DNA of 64,000 nucleotides from Methylobacterium isbiliense (GCF_022179325.1 NZ_BPQQ01000034.1:62001-126000); one strand, 5' to 3'. Counted from the stretch's first letter, positions 20,187 through 30,196 are shown. Notes: generated by a model not told the origin, from the letters alone. Numbers and translations: made by a program.

Positions 20187-22907
20187 TCAGGTCGCGGCAT
20201 CCATCACCGCTCGATAGATCCGGTCCGGCGCGAAGGGCGTCGCGGTCAGGCGCACGCCCGTGGCGTCGCGGATCGCGTTGGCGAGCGCCGCCGCCACCGG
20301 GTTGAAGGGGCTCTCGCTCATCGACTTGGCGCCGAGCGGGCCGATGCGGTCGTGGGTGTCGGCGAACAGCACCTCGGTGACGGGCACGTCGGCGCAGGCC
20401 GGGATGTGATAGGTGCGGAAGCTGCGCGTCGCGACCTGCCCGCGCGCGTCGAGGCGGACCTCCTCGTGGAGCGCGGCGCCGAGCGCCTGGGCCACCCCTC
20501 CCTCGATCTGCCCGCGGCACTGCGCCGGGTTGAGCACCCGGCCGGCATCGGCGGCGTGGACGCTGCGCAGGATGCGCACCTCGCCGGTCCGCGGATGCAC
20601 CGCCACCCGGAACGCCTGCACGTTGAAGGCGACGGACCGCGGGGTGCCGTCCGCGCGGCCCTGCGCCTCCAGGGGCGCGAGGGCCGGGAGCGGCACCGGC
20701 CCGTGCGGCGTCTCGACCGCCTCGGCGCCGAGCCGGCAGGCGGCCGGATCGGCACCCGTGCGCGCGGCCGCCGCGGCGAGGATGCGCCGCGCCAGCGCCT
20801 CGGCGGCCCGAAGCACCGCCTGCCCGGCCACGACGATGCCGGTGCTGCCGTAGGCGCCGGTGTCGTGGCCCACCGCGTCGGTGTCGGCGTGGCGCAGGGT
20901 GATCCGCTCCGGCGCGGTGGCGAGGACCGAGGCGGCGATCTGCCCGTGCACCGTCGCGGTGCCGTTGCCGAACTCGGCGGTGCCGACCGAAAGTGCGTAG
21001 GTGCCGTCCGGCGCGAGCGCGAGGCGCGCCTCGGCGACGTGGCCCCGGGGCGGGATCGTGTCGATCATCGCGAGCGCCATGCCCTCACCGAGGCGCCAGT
21101 CCGGTCCGGGCGCGGGCAGGCCGCCGGGCGCCGCCATCGCGGCCTGGGCGAGGTCCAGGCACTGGTCGAGCCCGTAGCTGCCGTACGCGACGTCGTGCGG
21201 CTCCAGGCTCTTCGAGACCATCGGGTCGCCCGGCCGCACCACGTTGCGGCGGCGCAGGGCGTAGGGGTCGAGCCCCAGGCCGCGGGCGAGGTCGTCGAGG
21301 GCGGATTCGAGGGCGAAGATGGTCTGGCTCAGGCCGTAGCCCCGGAAGGCGCCGGCCGGCAGGGTGTGGGTGTGCACGGCGCGGCCGTCCACGCGCTTGT
21401 TCGGGCAGCGGTAGACGCTCATCACCTCGTTGCAGCCGTGGTGGAGCACACCGCCCGCGTGGTTTGCGTAGGCGCCGGTCTCCGACAGCACGTCGAGGGC
21501 GATGGCGGTGAGCGTGCCGTCCTGGCGCGCGCCCACCTTCACGCGCACCCGCATCGCATGGCGGGTGGTGGCGGCGATGAACTGCTCCTCGCGGGTGAAG
21601 TCCCAGCGCACCGGGCGCCGCAGGCGCAGCACCGCCAGCGCCACGAGGTCTTCGGTCAGCATCTCCTGCTTGCCGCCGAAGCCGCCCCCGACCCGCCCGC
21701 AGACCACCCGCACCCGGTCGCGGTCGAGGCCGAGGAGCGCGCAGAGCGCGTCGCGGGTCAGGAACGGCACCTGGGTCGAGGAGCGGATCACCAGCCGCCC
21801 GTCCGCGTCGAGCCAGCCGACCGCGCCGTGGGTTTCGAGATGGGCGTGCTGGACGCGCTGCGAGCGGTAGGTGCCCTCCACCACGAGATGCGCGGCGGAA
21901 AAGCCCGCCTCCACGTCGCCGACGGCGCCGTGGACCTCCGCGGCGAGATTCGGATGGGGGCTCAGCGGGCGCGCCTGCGCCCACGGCCAGTCCGCCGCGT
22001 CGTGCACGAGGGGCGCGCCGGGGTCGAGCGCCGCCTCCGGGTCGAGAAGGGCCGGGCGCAGGTCGTAGGCCACCACCAGCGCCCGGCAGCCCGCCTCGGC
22101 GGCGGCCTCGCTCTCGGCGATCACGGCCGCGACCCGCTGGCCGGCGAAGCGCACCACGGGGTCGAGCATCAGCGTGTCGGGCGCATCGTCGCGCGGATCG
22201 TGGTGGCGCCCGGTCGAGAAGCGGGCGGCCGGCACGTCCTCGTGGGTGAGGATTGCGACGACGCCGGGCACGGCCAGCGCCGCCGCGCGGTCGATGCGCC
22301 GGATGCGGGCATGGGCGTGGGGCGAGCGGAGCACCCGCAGATGCAGCGCCTCCTCGACCGCGAGGTCCTGGGTGAAGTCCGCGCGCCCGCTCACCAGGGC
22401 CGGCCCGGCGGGCGAGGGCTGGCTGCGCCCGCACGGATCGGCGCCGGAGGCATCGAGCCCGAGGCCCGCCACCGCGTCCGCGATCGCCCGGTAGCCGGTG
22501 CAGCGGCACAGGTTGCCCTTGAGCGCGTCCGCGAGGTCGCGGCGCCGGCCCTGGTCGAGGCTCGCCGCCGTCATCACCATGCCGGCCGTGCAGTAGCCGC
22601 ACTGGAAGGCCTGCGCCGCCAGGAAGGCCGCCTGCACCGGATGCAACTCCGTCGGCACCGGATCGCCGGGCCGGCAGGGGCCGGCGAGCCCCTCGACGGT
22701 CGTGACGCTGCGCCCCTCGGCCCGCCACGCGGGCACGAGGCAGCTGTGCACCGGCTCGCCGTCGAGATGCACCGTGCAGGCGCCGCAATCGCCCGCGTCG
22801 CAGCCCTTCTTGACCCCGAACCAGCCCAGTTCCCGCAGGAGCGTGCGCAGGCACTGGCCGGGCGCCGGACGCGCCTCCTGCGCGTGGCCGTTGACGGTCA
22901 GGATCAT
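20187..22907 (-). CDS. Fused [2Fe-2S]-molybdopterin hydroxylase subunit (XdhD-like)
   Basis: A 906-residue protein. Residues 1-150 form two [2Fe-2S] domains (GCDAGDCGACTVHLDG; QCGYCTAGM and LCRCTGYRA); the remainder is the xanthine dehydrogenase molybdenum-binding region (GGGFGGKQEML, LPAGAFRGYGLSQ, and the C-terminal segment KSMSESPFNPV with the presumed catalytic Glu). The flavin is on a separate subunit encoded upstream, with a 4-bp ATGA overlap. This architecture resembles E. coli XdhD/YgfM rather than classical XdhAB. With a purine permease downstream, a purine hydroxylase is likely; the exact substrate is unproven. Confidence 0.9.
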   Translation of the reverse strand: MILTVNGHAQEARPAPGQCLRTLLRELGWFGVKKGCDAGDCGACTVHLDGEPVHSCLVPAWRAEGRSVTTVEGLAGPCRPGDPVPTELHPVQAAFLAAQAFQCGYCTAGMVMTAASLDQGRRRDLADALKGNLCRCTGYRAIADAVAGLGLDASGADPCGRSQPSPAGPALVSGRADFTQDLAVEEALHLRVLRSPHAHARIRRIDRAAALAVPGVVAILTHEDVPAARFSTGRHHDPRDDAPDTLMLDPVVRFAGQRVAAVIAESEAAAEAGCRALVVAYDLRPALLDPEAALDPGAPLVHDAADWPWAQARPLSPHPNLAAEVHGAVGDVEAGFSAAHLVVEGTYRSQRVQHAHLETHGAVGWLDADGRLVIRSSTQVPFLTRDALCALLGLDRDRVRVVCGRVGGGFGGKQEMLTEDLVALAVLRLRRPVRWDFTREEQFIAATTRHAMRVRVKVGARQDGTLTAIALDVLSETGAYANHAGGVLHHGCNEVMSVYRCPNKRVDGRAVHTHTLPAGAFRGYGLSQTIFALESALDDLARGLGLDPYALRRRNVVRPGDPMVSKSLEPHDVAYGSYGLDQCLDLAQAAMAAPGGLPAPGPDWRLGEGMALAMIDTIPPRGHVAEARLALAPDGTYALSVGTAEFGNGTATVHGQIAASVLATAPERITLRHADTDAVGHDTGAYGSTGIVVAGQAVLRAAEALARRILAAAAARTGADPAACRLGAEAVETPHGPVPLPALAPLEAQGRADGTPRSVAFNVQAFRVAVHPRTGEVRILRSVHAADAGRVLNPAQCRGQIEGGVAQALGAALHEEVRLDARGQVATRSFRTYHIPACADVPVTEVLFADTHDRIGPLGAKSMSESPFNPVAAALANAIRDATGVRLTATPFAPDRIYRAVMDAAT

Positions 22908-23731
22908 GCGTCGGCGCTCCCGTCGAAGCTGCGCCGGATCTCCTCGGCGAGGAGACGGGTCACGTGGCGGCGCCAGTCGGGGGCGCCGTGGAGATCGTCG
23001 TAATAGGCGTTCTCCGGGATGGCGGTCTCGAGCGCCGCCGCGAGCCCGTCCGCGCCGGGCAGCGCCGGGAAGCCGAGCCGCCTAGGGCGCGGAGTCGAGG
23101 CCGTGACGGTGAGCGCGAAGGCGCCGCCCGCATCGCGCGTGCCGATCAGCAGGGCGCCGGAGCGCCCGTTCGGGCTCAGGGCGATGCGCCGGAGGGCGGT
23201 CCGCCGCCGGAGGGCCGCATCCGGCAGGTCGATGCGGCGCAGGATCTCGCCCGGTTGCAGCGCCGTCTCCTGCGGCCCGCGCACGAAATCGAGCACGGCC
23301 AACCGCCGCTCGCCCCCGTCCGGAGTCCAGATCACGCAGGTGCCGTCGAGGGCGGCGGTGAGCGCGATCATGGGGGCGGCCGGCAGCGCGAGGCAGAGAT
23401 TGCCGCCGACCGTGGCGGTGTTCCAGATCTTGAACGAGCCGAGCAGCGCCCGGCAGCACGGGTCGATCAGGGCGGCGGCGCTCCAGGCCGCCGGCAGGTC
23501 GAGCCGGTGGAGCTGCGCGAGGGTGCAGGTGGCCGAGAGCGACAGGCCGTCCGCGCCGACCTGAGCGGGCGGCCAGCCGAGGCTGGTGAGATCGAGGAGC
23601 CGGCTCGTCTCCGGCTGCGGCTCGGAGAAGAGCCACGTCCCGCCCGCAAGCCACGCATCGCCCGCCCGCCAAGCGGGCAGGTCCTCGCGGGTGCGCGGCG
23701 TCAGGACGCTGGTGATCGTGGTGAGGTCCAT
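22904..23731 (-). CDS. FAD-binding subunit of molybdopterin hydroxylase (YgfM-like)
   Basis: A 275-residue member of the CO dehydrogenase flavoprotein/medium-subunit family. The FAD-binding signatures are LAGGTWLF near residue 30 and ATVGGNLCLALPAAP near 110. Electrons would pass from Mo through the FeS clusters of the partner to this FAD and then to NAD or another acceptor. It is first in the operon FAD subunit - fused hydroxylase - NCS2 permease, with its stop overlapping the next start. No specific operator was recognised in the 120 bp upstream. Confidence 0.92.
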   Translation of the reverse strand: MDLTTITSVLTPRTREDLPAWRAGDAWLAGGTWLFSEPQPETSRLLDLTSLGWPPAQVGADGLSLSATCTLAQLHRLDLPAAWSAAALIDPCCRALLGSFKIWNTATVGGNLCLALPAAPMIALTAALDGTCVIWTPDGGERRLAVLDFVRGPQETALQPGEILRRIDLPDAALRRRTALRRIALSPNGRSGALLIGTRDAGGAFALTVTASTPRPRRLGFPALPGADGLAAALETAIPENAYYDDLHGAPDWRRHVTRLLAEEIRRSFDGSADA

Positions 23732-23851
23732 CGCGGCTCCGCCTGCCCGAATCGGGGTGATCCCAGGGCAGGATCCCGCAGACGGACCGAGGTGTGCACC
23801 CCGCTTCCCCTACGGCAGGTCCGGGCCATGCAGGGAGCGGGCCGAAACGGA

Positions 23852-24565
23852 TCAGGCCGGGCCGTCGAGCCGCCAGTCGATCGGCGGCAGGCCCCTGGCG
23901 GAGAACCAGGCATTGGTCTGCCCGAACGGGCGGCTGCCGCGGAAATCCGCCCTACGGTTCAACGGCGAGGGATGGCCGGCCTCCAGCACGAGGTGACGGT
24001 CGCGATCGACCAGGGCGGCGCGCTGGCGGGCCGGCGCGCCCCAGAGCAGAAAGGCCACCGCCGGCTGCCGGGCCGAGACCGCCGCCACCGCCTGATCGGT
24101 GAGGGCCGACCAGCCGAGCTTCAGATGCGCGCCGGCCTTGCCCGCCTCCACCGTCAGGGCGGTGTTGAGGAGGAGGACGCCCTGGCGCGCCCAGGCGGTG
24201 AGGTCGCCGGTCGTGGGCACCGTCGTCCCGGTCTCCTCGGCCATCTCGGCGAGGATCACCTTCAGGGAGGCGGGAAGCCGCCGCCGCCCGCGATACGAGA
24301 AGGCGAGGCCGTGGGCGTCGCCGGGGGTAGGATAGGGATCCTGGCCGAGGATCACCGCCCGCACGCGGTCGAGCGGGGTGAGCGCGAGCGCCGCGAACAC
24401 CGACTCGGGTGGCGGCAGCACGGTGGCGCCGGCGCGGCTGCGGGCATCGACGGCCTCGGCCACCCGCTCGGCGCTGCCGTCGGTGAAGAAGGGCAGCGAG
24501 AGCCAGGGCGAGCCGCTCGCGCGGAACCGGGCGAGCGCGCCCGCGACGCTGTCGGGATCAGGCAT
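23852..24565 (-). CDS. ung: Uracil-DNA glycosylase, family 1
   Basis: The enzyme removes uracil from DNA. The 237-residue protein has the water-activating motif GQDPYPTPGDAHGLAFS with the catalytic Asp, the central LLLNTALTVEAGKAGAH, and the minor-groove loop GHPSPLN. The commoner GQDPYH is GQDPYP here. The start ATG at 24563-24565 lies 6 bp after the stop of the 5'-nucleotidase gene, so the two are probably co-transcribed. A dut gene for the complementary function lies 6.4 kb away. Confidence 0.93.
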   Translation of the reverse strand: MPDPDSVAGALARFRASGSPWLSLPFFTDGSAERVAEAVDARSRAGATVLPPPESVFAALALTPLDRVRAVILGQDPYPTPGDAHGLAFSYRGRRRLPASLKVILAEMAEETGTTVPTTGDLTAWARQGVLLLNTALTVEAGKAGAHLKLGWSALTDQAVAAVSARQPAVAFLLWGAPARQRAALVDRDRHLVLEAGHPSPLNRRADFRGSRPFGQTNAWFSARGLPPIDWRLDGPA

Positions 24566-24571
24566 GCGGGC

Positions 24572-26092
24572 TCAACGGATCAGGATGCGCCCTGTTTCCA
24601 CGCGGACCGGCGCGTGCGCGGCGATGTAGCTCATCACGAGGTTGGCGAGCAGCGGGCCGTCGGTGGCGCCGAGGAGCGTGCGCCCATCGGCGAGCATGCC
24701 GTAGCCGTTGCCGCCGCCGAGCATGAAGTTGTTGGCGGCGACCCGGTAGCGGCGCTCGGGATCGAGCGGGGTGCCGTCGGCGCGCGCCGCCGCCACGCGC
24801 CGGCCGACCGGCGCGGCGGCCTCCACCGTGACCGCGAGGCCGGAGACCTGGGGGAAGCGCCCGGCCGGGCGGCCGAGTTCGGCAAAGCCGTTCTCCAGGG
24901 CGGCGAGCACCTGCGCGCCGGTGATCTCCACAACCACCAGGGTGTTGCCGAAGGGCAGCTCGGCCGACACGTCGCGGCGCGTCAGCATGCTGCCGGCCGG
25001 GTAGAGCCGGTTGCCCCGGAAGCCGCCGCCGTTGGTGATCGCGATCTCGGCCTCGCCCGCCGCGCGCATCGCATCCGCCACGAGGTCGCCGAAGGCCGTC
25101 TCGCCCTGGCGGATCGCGCTGATGCGGGTGTCGAGATCGACGTCGGTGCGGCCCACCGGCACGTCGAGTTCGCGCGACAGCTGCGCCTCCAGCCGGGAGA
25201 CGATCGCCAGCACCTCGGGATCCGGTTCGACCGCGCTCGAATCGTGGATGCGGAAGCTCGGGGTCCAGACGATCCGGCGCGCCTTGCCCTCGCCCACGAA
25301 ATCCAGCCGCACGTCGATCGCCGTGACGTAGTAGCCCTCCTCGCTCGATTCCACGAAGATCGTGCGGCCGTCGTAGCGCAGCGCGAGGTCGTGGTCGTGG
25401 CCCGAGAGCACCACGTCCACGAGGCGCGAGCGCACCAGCACGTCGTCGGTGGGCCGGTCGGTGTGGGTCACGGCCACCAGGAACTCGGCGCCGGCCGCCC
25501 GCAGCCGCGCGGCCTCCGCCCGCAGCGTGTCGAGGGCCGGCCCGAAGCGCCAGTCGCCCGAGCGCGCCTTCTGGGGCGTCTCCGGCAGGGCGAGGCCCAC
25601 CACCCCGACTTTCACCGGGCCGAGGCTGAGGATCGTCGAATCCTGCATGCCGGGGATCGGGGTCCCGTCGGCCCGGCGCAGGTTGGCGGCGAAGAACGGG
25701 AAGGTCGCCTCGCCGAGCCGCTGCAGGAAGATCTCCTGGCCGAAATCGAACTCGTGGTTGCCCGGCACGAACACGTCCGGCCGGATCAGGTTGGTGAGTT
25801 CGATGATGTGGCGGCCCTTGTCGAAGCCCGACATCAGCGAGGGCGAGAGCGTGTCGCCCGCGTGGCAGAACAGCAGGGGCACGCCCCGCGCCCGCTCGGC
25901 CTTCACGATCGCCGCGAGCTTGGCGAAGCCGCCGCGCCCGTCGAGCGCGCCCATCCGGTAGATGTCGTTGACGAGGAGCAGCGTGAAATCGGTGTCGGGC
26001 CCGAGCGCCTGGGCCGGCCCGCCGGCGAGCGTCGCCGAGAGGCCGGCGCCGAGGCCGAGGCCGAGGGTCTGGCGGCGGGAGGGGCGGGACAT
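24572..26092 (-). CDS. 5'-nucleotidase/UshA-type metallophosphoesterase, Tat-exported
   Basis: A 506-residue protein with a twin-arginine-like leader (MSRPSRRQTLGLGLGAGLSA) and an AQA cleavage region. The calcineurin-like N-terminal domain keeps metal-binding motifs CHAGDTL, VPGNHEFDFG, VTHTD and LSGHDHDL. The C-terminal 5'-nucleotidase domain begins around 320 (VGRTDVDLDT) and includes ITNGGGFRGN and NNFMLGGGNGY. The first metal motif reads VNDIYRMG, lacking the usual DxH, so activity may differ from that of UshA. The ATG at 26090-26092 gives the leader; the frame is open upstream. It is probably co-transcribed with ung. Confidence 0.88.
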   Translation of the reverse strand: MSRPSRRQTLGLGLGAGLSATLAGGPAQALGPDTDFTLLLVNDIYRMGALDGRGGFAKLAAIVKAERARGVPLLFCHAGDTLSPSLMSGFDKGRHIIELTNLIRPDVFVPGNHEFDFGQEIFLQRLGEATFPFFAANLRRADGTPIPGMQDSTILSLGPVKVGVVGLALPETPQKARSGDWRFGPALDTLRAEAARLRAAGAEFLVAVTHTDRPTDDVLVRSRLVDVVLSGHDHDLALRYDGRTIFVESSEEGYYVTAIDVRLDFVGEGKARRIVWTPSFRIHDSSAVEPDPEVLAIVSRLEAQLSRELDVPVGRTDVDLDTRISAIRQGETAFGDLVADAMRAAGEAEIAITNGGGFRGNRLYPAGSMLTRRDVSAELPFGNTLVVVEITGAQVLAALENGFAELGRPAGRFPQVSGLAVTVEAAAPVGRRVAAARADGTPLDPERRYRVAANNFMLGGGNGYGMLADGRTLLGATDGPLLANLVMSYIAAHAPVRVETGRILIR

Positions 26093-26207
26093 CGGGCCTC
26101 CGGGGCGAAGATCGGACGCCCCTTTTTGGCCGAGCTTCTTGACCGGTGGAAGACGCGAGCGCGAACCGCGGCCCGGGCCAAGGGGCACGCCGCCGGCCAC
26201 GCCCCGA

Positions 26208-26238
26208 TTGCCAAAGCATTTTTGTAATGCAATATAAC
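26208..26238 (+). promoter_or_regulatory. Promoter-like sequence upstream of the binding-protein gene
   Basis: TTGCCA at 26208-26213, with aatataac at 26231-26238 as an offset -10 element, lies in the only AT-rich patch of the 210-bp divergent space. Spacing to aatata is 17 bp. The start codon follows 65 bp downstream. The same patch could also serve the leftward nucleotidase gene. Confidence 0.35.
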
Positions 26239-26302
26239 TATCATACCGGATCGACAGGCTGCCCGGCCCCCGCGATCAGATCCGGACCAGGGAGAACGCG
26301 CC

Positions 26303-27586
26303 ATGACGGACGCGAGGCAACCGGCCCGCCGCCGCACCCGATCGCTTCGCACCGGGTCCCTTGGCGCCCTCGCGCTCGCGGCCCTGCTCGGGGCGCTCGC
26401 CCCGCCGGCCCGGGCGCAAGGCCCCGCGGTTCAAGGCCCCGTCATCTCCGGCGACGTGGTGCGGATCGGCGTGCTGGCCGACATGTCGACCGGCATGGCC
26501 GACAATTTCGGCACCGGCAGCGTCACGGCGGCGCGCCTGGCGCTTGAGGATTTCGGGCCGACCGTCCTCGGCAAGCGCATCGACCTCGTCTCCGCCGACC
26601 ACCAGAGCAAGCCCGACGTGGCGATGACGCTGGCCCGGCGCTGGTTCGATCAGGACGGGGTCGACATGATCACCGACCTCGACAACTCGGCGATCGCGCT
26701 CGGCGTGCAGGCCCTCGCGAAGGAGAAGGGACGGCTCGCCCTGATCACCGGTTCGGGCTCGACGGTGATCACCGGGGCGCAGTGCTCGCCGAACGGGGCG
26801 CTGTGGGTCATCGACACCTACGCGCTCGCCCGCACCATCGCCAAGCCGCTGGTGGAGGGGGGCGAGAAGAGCTGGTTCTACGTCGTCGCCGACATCACGC
26901 TCGGCAAGTCCTTCGTGGCGGACGTGACGCCGGTGGTGACGGGCGGCGGCGGCAAGGTGGTGGGGCAGGTCTTCCACCCGCTGCTCTCCCCCGACCTCTC
27001 CTCGCAGATCCTGCAGGCGCAGGGATCGAATGCGGGGGTGATCGCGCTGTTCAACGTCGGCGGCGACGCGATCAACGCGGTCAAGCAGGCTTCCGAGTTC
27101 GGCGTGCTCGGCGGCCGCCAGAAGCTCGCGGGCTTCTACATGACGGCGGTGGATGTCCGCGCGCTCGGCCTGCCCGTGGCGGGCGGGATGTACGTGGCCG
27201 AGGCCTTCTACTGGGACCAGGACGAGGCCGCCCGCGCCTTCGCCAAGCGCTTCTACGAGCGCCAGCGCGCGATGCCGAACAGCTACCAGGCAGGCGTCTA
27301 CTCGGCGGTGACGCACTACCTCAAGGCGGTGCGCGAGGCCGGCACCGACGCGCCGGACGCCGTGATGGCCAAGATGCGCGAGTTGCCGATCGAGGACTTC
27401 ATGACCAAGGGCGGCCGCCTGCGGCCGGACGGGCGGGTGATCCGCGACGTCTCGCTGTTCCAGGTGAAACGGCCCGAGGAATCGAAGGGCGAGTGGGACC
27501 TGCTCAAGCGGGTCGCGACCCTGCCGGGTGCGGAGGCGTTCCGGCCGATCGAGGCGAGCGACTGCCCGCTGGTGAGGAAGCCGTGA
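26303..27586 (+). CDS. ABC transporter substrate-binding protein, branched-chain amino acid/HAAT type
   Basis: The 427-residue periplasmic binding protein has a signal peptide (core LGALALAALLGALAPPARAQ). The Leu/Ile/Val-type fold starts at VVRIGVLADMSTGMADNFG and includes GRLALITGSGSTVITG and SYQAGVYSAVTHYLKAV. No permease or ATPase gene of the family is adjacent; the nearest set is 16 kb away with its own binding protein. The stop overlaps the DUF3237 start (GTGA), so the two are co-translated. GGGAG precedes the ATG. The ligand is unknown; aromatic or amide compounds are typical of this subgroup. Confidence 0.9.
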   Translation: MTDARQPARRRTRSLRTGSLGALALAALLGALAPPARAQGPAVQGPVISGDVVRIGVLADMSTGMADNFGTGSVTAARLALEDFGPTVLGKRIDLVSADHQSKPDVAMTLARRWFDQDGVDMITDLDNSAIALGVQALAKEKGRLALITGSGSTVITGAQCSPNGALWVIDTYALARTIAKPLVEGGEKSWFYVVADITLGKSFVADVTPVVTGGGGKVVGQVFHPLLSPDLSSQILQAQGSNAGVIALFNVGGDAINAVKQASEFGVLGGRQKLAGFYMTAVDVRALGLPVAGGMYVAEAFYWDQDEAARAFAKRFYERQRAMPNSYQAGVYSAVTHYLKAVREAGTDAPDAVMAKMRELPIEDFMTKGGRLRPDGRVIRDVSLFQVKRPEESKGEWDLLKRVATLPGAEAFRPIEASDCPLVRKP

Positions 27587-28047
27587 GCCTGCCGCCGCCC
27601 GGACTCGCCTTCGCGTTCGACGCGCGGATCGCGGTCGCCCCGCCCTGCAGCGTCGGGCCGACCCGGACGGGCGAGCGGCGCGTGATCGCGATCACCGGCG
27701 GCACGGTGGCGGGGCCCGGCCTCTCGGGCCGGGTGCTGCCGGGCGGGGCCGACTTCCAGACCATCGAGGCGGACGGGCTGACGCTGGTGCATGCCCGCTA
27801 CGTCATCGAGGCCGCGGACGGGGCGCTCGTCTACGTCGAGAACACGGGCCTGCGCTTCGGCCCGCCCGAGGCGCTGGAGCGGCTGCGCCGGGGCGAGGCG
27901 GTCGATCCCGGCCTGATCTACTTCCGCACCGCCCCGCGCTTCGAGACGGCGGCTGCCCACCTCGCGTGGCTCACCACCAGCCTGTTCCTCGCCACCGGCG
28001 AGCGCGCGCCGGACCATGTGCGCCTGAGCGTCTTCCGGGTGACGTGA
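27583..28047 (+). CDS. DUF3237 family protein
   Basis: A 154-residue protein matching DUF3237, a beta-rich family often found near aromatic or terpenoid catabolic genes. Characteristic stretches are ITGGTVAGPGLSGRVLPGGADFQ, YVIEAADGALVYVENTGLRFG and the C-terminal HVRLSVFRV. The biochemical function is not established. It starts with GTG at 27583, overlapping the binding-protein stop. It is convergent with ureC, the two stops being 4 bp apart. Confidence 0.88.
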   Translation: MSLPPPGLAFAFDARIAVAPPCSVGPTRTGERRVIAITGGTVAGPGLSGRVLPGGADFQTIEADGLTLVHARYVIEAADGALVYVENTGLRFGPPEALERLRRGEAVDPGLIYFRTAPRFETAAAHLAWLTTSLFLATGERAPDHVRLSVFRVT

Positions 28048-28051
28048 GGCC

Positions 28052-29779
28052 TCAGAACAGGAAGTAGCGCTGGGCCATCGGCACTACCTCGGCGGGCTCG
28101 CAGACGAGCAGCTGGCCGTCGGCGCGCACGTCGTAGGTCTCGGGGTCCACCTCGATCACCGGCGTGGCGTCGTTGAGGATCATGCTGCGCTTGCCGATGC
28201 CGCCGCGCACGTTCTCCACCGCGACCAGCTCCTTCTGCACCCGCAGCGCGTCGCGCAGGCCGGCCTCCACGGCCGCCTTCGACACGAAGGTGAGGGAGGT
28301 CGAGGCCGGCACCCGGCCGAAGGCGCCGAACATCGGCCGGTAATGCACCGGCTGCGGCGTCGGGATCGAGGCGTTGGGATCGCCCATCGGCGCCGTCGCG
28401 ATGGCGCCGCCCTTGATGACGAGGTCCGGCTTCACGCCGAAGAAGGCGGGCGACCACAGCACGAGGTCGGCGAGCTTGCCGGGCTCCACCGAGCCGATGT
28501 GGCGCGACACGCCGTGGGCGATGGCCGGGTTGATCGTGTACTTCGCCACGTAGCGGCGGGCGCGCAGGTTGTCGTTGCCGCTGGCATCGCCCGGCAGCGC
28601 GCCGCGCTGGCGCTTCATCTTGTCGGCGGTCTGCCACGTGCGGATCACCACCTCGCCGACCCGGCCCATCGCCTGGCTGTCCGAGGACATGATCGAGAGC
28701 GCGCCGAGGTCGTGCAGGATGTCCTCGGCGGCGATCGTCTCCTTGCGGATGCGGCTCTCCGCGAAGGCGAGATCCTCGGGGATCGACGGGTCGAGGTGGT
28801 GGCACACCATCAGCATGTCGAGATGCTCGTCGATGGTGTTCCTCGTGTAGGGCCGGGTCGGGTTGGTGGAGGAGGGCAGCACGTTTCCCAGCCCCGCCAC
28901 CTTGATGATGTCCGGCGCATGCCCGCCCCCCGCCCCCTCGGTGTGGAAGGCGTGGATGGTGCGGCCCTTGAAGGCCGCGATCGTGTCCTCGACGAAGCCC
29001 GACTCGTTGAGCGTGTCGGTGTGGATCATGACCTGCACGTCGTGCGCGTCCGCGACCGAGAGGCAGCAATCGATGGCGGCGGGCGTCGTGCCCCAATCCT
29101 CGTGCAGCTTCAGCGCGCAGGCGCCGGCCCGGATCATCTCCTCCAGGCTCTCGGGGCGCGAGGCGTTGCCCTTGCCCGCGAAGGCGAGGTTCATCGGGAA
29201 GGCGTCGGCGGCCTCGATCATCCGGGCGATGTGCCAGGGGCCGGGCGTGCAGGTGGTGGCGAAGGTGCCGTGGGCCGGCCCGGTGCCGCCCCCCAGCATG
29301 GTGGTGACGCCGGAATTGAGTGCCTCGTCGATCTGCTGCGGGCAGATGTAGTGGATGTGGCTGTCGAAGCCGCCGGCGGTGAGGATCTTGCCCTCGCCCG
29401 CGATCACCTCGGTGCCGGGGCCCACCACGATGGTGACGCCGTCCTGGATGTCCGGATTGCCGGCCTTGCCGAGCGCGACGATCCGGCCGCCCTTGAGCCC
29501 GACGTCGCATTTCACGATGCCCCAGTGGTCGAGGACGACCGCGTTGGTGATCACCGTGTCGACGGCGCCGGCCGCGTTGCTCGCCTGCCCCTGCCCCATC
29601 CCGTCGCGGATCACCTTGCCGCCGCCGAACTTCACCTCCTCGCCGTAGCGGGTGTGGTCGTGCTCGACCTCGATGACGAGGGCGGTGTCGGCGAGCCGGA
29701 TCCGGTCCCCCTTGGTCGGTCCGAACATGGCCGCGTAGGCGGCGCGCGGCAGGCTCGCGGGCTTGGGCGTGTTGGACAT
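28052..29779 (-). CDS. ureC: Urease alpha subunit
   Basis: The catalytic subunit of nickel urease hydrolyses urea to ammonia and carbamate. The 575-residue protein is full length. Nickel ligands and active-site segments are present: [24 protein letters not shown] (carbamylated Lys), [23 protein letters not shown], and the mobile-flap MVCHHLD with the catalytic His. The start ATG at 29777-29779 lies 15 bp after the PIN toxin stop. It would belong with ureD and ureAB upstream, but a toxin-antitoxin pair separates it from ureAB. No ureE, F or G is in the window. Confidence 0.97.
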   Translation of the reverse strand: MSNTPKPASLPRAAYAAMFGPTKGDRIRLADTALVIEVEHDHTRYGEEVKFGGGKVIRDGMGQGQASNAAGAVDTVITNAVVLDHWGIVKCDVGLKGGRIVALGKAGNPDIQDGVTIVVGPGTEVIAGEGKILTAGGFDSHIHYICPQQIDEALNSGVTTMLGGGTGPAHGTFATTCTPGPWHIARMIEAADAFPMNLAFAGKGNASRPESLEEMIRAGACALKLHEDWGTTPAAIDCCLSVADAHDVQVMIHTDTLNESGFVEDTIAAFKGRTIHAFHTEGAGGGHAPDIIKVAGLGNVLPSSTNPTRPYTRNTIDEHLDMLMVCHHLDPSIPEDLAFAESRIRKETIAAEDILHDLGALSIMSSDSQAMGRVGEVVIRTWQTADKMKRQRGALPGDASGNDNLRARRYVAKYTINPAIAHGVSRHIGSVEPGKLADLVLWSPAFFGVKPDLVIKGGAIATAPMGDPNASIPTPQPVHYRPMFGAFGRVPASTSLTFVSKAAVEAGLRDALRVQKELVAVENVRGGIGKRSMILNDATPVIEVDPETYDVRADGQLLVCEPAEVVPMAQRYFLF

Positions 29780-29794
29780 CGGGACGGCTTTCGG

Positions 29795-30196
29795 TCAGGC
29801 GGGCATGGGCGAGACGTCGGCGTGGCGCGCCGCCTCGGAGTCGAAGGTCAGCGTCGTGCGGGCGCCGGCCACGCGGTTGAGGCTTCCGATCAGGTCGTCC
29901 TGAAAGCCCGCGCGGCCGGCGCGCCGTCCCTCGAAGGCATCCGTGACGGCTAGGCGGTCCGTGAGGATCACGTGCGGGGACGAAACGAGCACGTCGAGGA
30001 GGGCCAGACCCTCCTCCTTCCGAAAGCGCTCGCGCCGCAGCAGCGTCCAGACGAATGCGAGCAGAACCACCGGGCTGATGAGGGCGGGCTCGATCCCTCG
30101 CGCGTCATTCTCCAGGAACGCGATGACCTGCGGCGACTGCACGGCATCGTCGTCGAGCGTGTGACGCAGCAGCACGTTCGTGTCGATGCCGATCAT
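29795..30196 (-). CDS. PIN-domain ribonuclease toxin (VapC-type)
   Basis: A 133-residue PIN domain. The conserved acidic residues are visible: D5 in GIDTNVLLRH, a mid-protein Glu/Asp region, and the C-terminal TFDSEAARH. Such toxins cleave tRNA or rRNA when freed from their antitoxin. The start overlaps the antitoxin stop (ATGA), the standard vapBC-type arrangement. It is located between ureAB and ureC, 15 bp before ureC. Intact length suggests that it is functional. Confidence 0.9.
   Translation of the reverse strand: MIGIDTNVLLRHTLDDDAVQSPQVIAFLENDARGIEPALISPVVLLAFVWTLLRRERFRKEEGLALLDVLVSSPHVILTDRLAVTDAFEGRRAGRAGFQDDLIGSLNRVAGARTTLTFDSEAARHADVSPMPA

Noticed and set aside
18837-26227. Two plus-strand open frames of over 1000 codons antisense to the purine operon, ung and nucleotidase
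   Set aside because: Low-complexity His/Arg/Glu/Gly translation with no motifs; the opposite strand holds well-recognised genes.
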